Shown in pieces: positions 63,684-64,000 of a stretch of DNA of 64,000 nt. The DNA lies in NCBI GenBank assembly GCA_013138735.1, contig WTCE01000041.1, positions 1 to 64,000 on the forward strand. The letters run 5' to 3'. Numbering within the stretch: the stretch's first letter is position 1; the number at the start of each line of letters is the position of its first letter. The stretch is from Crocinitomix sp. (GTDB lineage Bacteria > Bacteroidota > Bacteroidia > Flavobacteriales_D > Crocinitomicaceae). The notes under the pieces were generated by a model. That model was not told where the DNA came from and searched no databases. It worked only from the letters and a program-made list of their open reading frames with translations. The position numbers were made by a program, and so were the translations under genes.

Positions 63684-64000
63684 AAAACGAATCAAATTTA
63701 AATGCAAATGCCCTTTCCAAAGAAATGGATTGGTTGGCCGAAGTCCTAGATTGCCGCTTTCAAAATTATTTTAAAAATGAAGGAAAATTTGATTCCATTC
63801 GAGATGTAAAACCGCTTGCATTTAGGAATCACAAATCAAAATTTGCAGAGTTCATCAAAACCTACGATTTGTCATTTGATGAACGAGTTTTGGTCGCTAT
63901 GGCATTGGCTCCGCATGTTAAACCCGAATTGTTAGATGTTTTTTTTATTCAGAACTCAACTTTTAATAGAGGATTTAGTGAGTTTGGGGGAGTAAAAGGA
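63677..64000 (+). CDS. eCIS AAA+ ATPase, N-terminal part (runs off window)
   Basis: The first 108 residues of a gene cut by the window edge. The sequence shows a helical N-terminal region, then LALAPHVKPELLDVFFIQNSTFNRGFSEFGGVKG, which is the lead-in to the AAA+ domain of Bacteroidota eCIS ATPases (Pvc15-like). The Walker motifs lie beyond the edge. Such ATPases are encoded in most eCIS loci and may handle cargo loading or assembly. Starts inside the tape-measure gene's last codons. Confidence 0.85.
   Translation, partial: MVKNESNLNANALSKEMDWLAEVLDCRFQNYFKNEGKFDSIRDVKPLAFRNHKSKFAEFIKTYDLSFDERVLVAMALAPHVKPELLDVFFIQNSTFNRGFSEFGGVKG

Noticed and set aside
43245-64000. Prophage or type VI secretion interpretation
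   Set aside because: Tape measure, DUF4255 and ATPase fit eCIS; no capsid, portal, terminase, TssJ/L/M or ClpV gene was seen in the window.

Overview
The window reads as a chromosomal segment of an AT-rich Bacteroidota bacterium, most likely from the Flavobacteriia (possibly near Crocinitomicaceae; this is a guess from gene style, not a placement). Support comes from several secreted proteins with C-terminal type IX secretion (T9SS) sorting domains, a GldL-like membrane protein, Bacteroidota-style -7 boxes (TAnnTTTG), weak Shine-Dalgarno sequences, and a set of hypothetical proteins of Bacteroidota type. Housekeeping genes (proS, rpsT, hemE, ung, two tRNA-Glu) anchor the middle of the left half. 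No transposase, integrase or phage head/packaging gene was seen.

Layout. 1-374: no gene; an imperfect inverted repeat at the edge. 375-1364: membrane acyltransferase. 1781-10031: a tightly packed plus-strand cluster of an alkaline-phosphatase-superfamily protein, a small DUF4956-like membrane protein, two CotH-like kinases, an O-antigen-ligase-like polymerase and a membrane-anchored metallophosphoesterase homologue, probably for a surface or exported polymer. 11077-12938: overlapping genes for a YHYH lipoprotein, a MORN/YwqK-like lipoprotein and a SCO protein, plausibly copper-related. 13069-24439: an SprB-repeat-like secreted protein, an MFS transporter, the ung-hemE-OmpA run, rpsT, tandem tRNA-Glu genes, proS with a partner, an extreme low-complexity lipoprotein and an outer-membrane porin-like protein. 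24519-27283: two paralogous T9SS cargo proteins with the relic of a third copy between them. 27447-31937: a secreted esterase and the 5-oxoprolinase genes pxpA, pxpB and pxpC behind an Nramp-like transporter that lacks the usual metal ligands. 32057-32340: a decayed MFS gene. 32440-36846: small conserved proteins, a HExxHxxGxxD lipoprotein protease, and a membrane protein/histidine kinase/response regulator set. 37142-42888: assorted membrane and secreted proteins.

43245-64000 (running off the right edge) is the most notable part: a one-direction operon for an extracellular contractile injection system (eCIS) of the Afp/PVC/MAC/AlgoCIS type. Order: DUF4255 (Pvc16-like) terminator, unknown 332-aa protein, one large sheath gene, two tube proteins, DUF5908 microprotein, LysM tube-baseplate adaptor, VgrG-like spike, PAAR tip, gp25-like wedge, two giant baseplate wedge proteins flanking a short S74-chaperone fibre, an unrecognised 1147-aa protein, the CIS tape-measure protein, and the start of the AAA+ ATPase. 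Toxin/cargo genes must lie beyond the window. A candidate promoter and a perfect 9+9 dyad sit in the 356-bp leader region before the operon.
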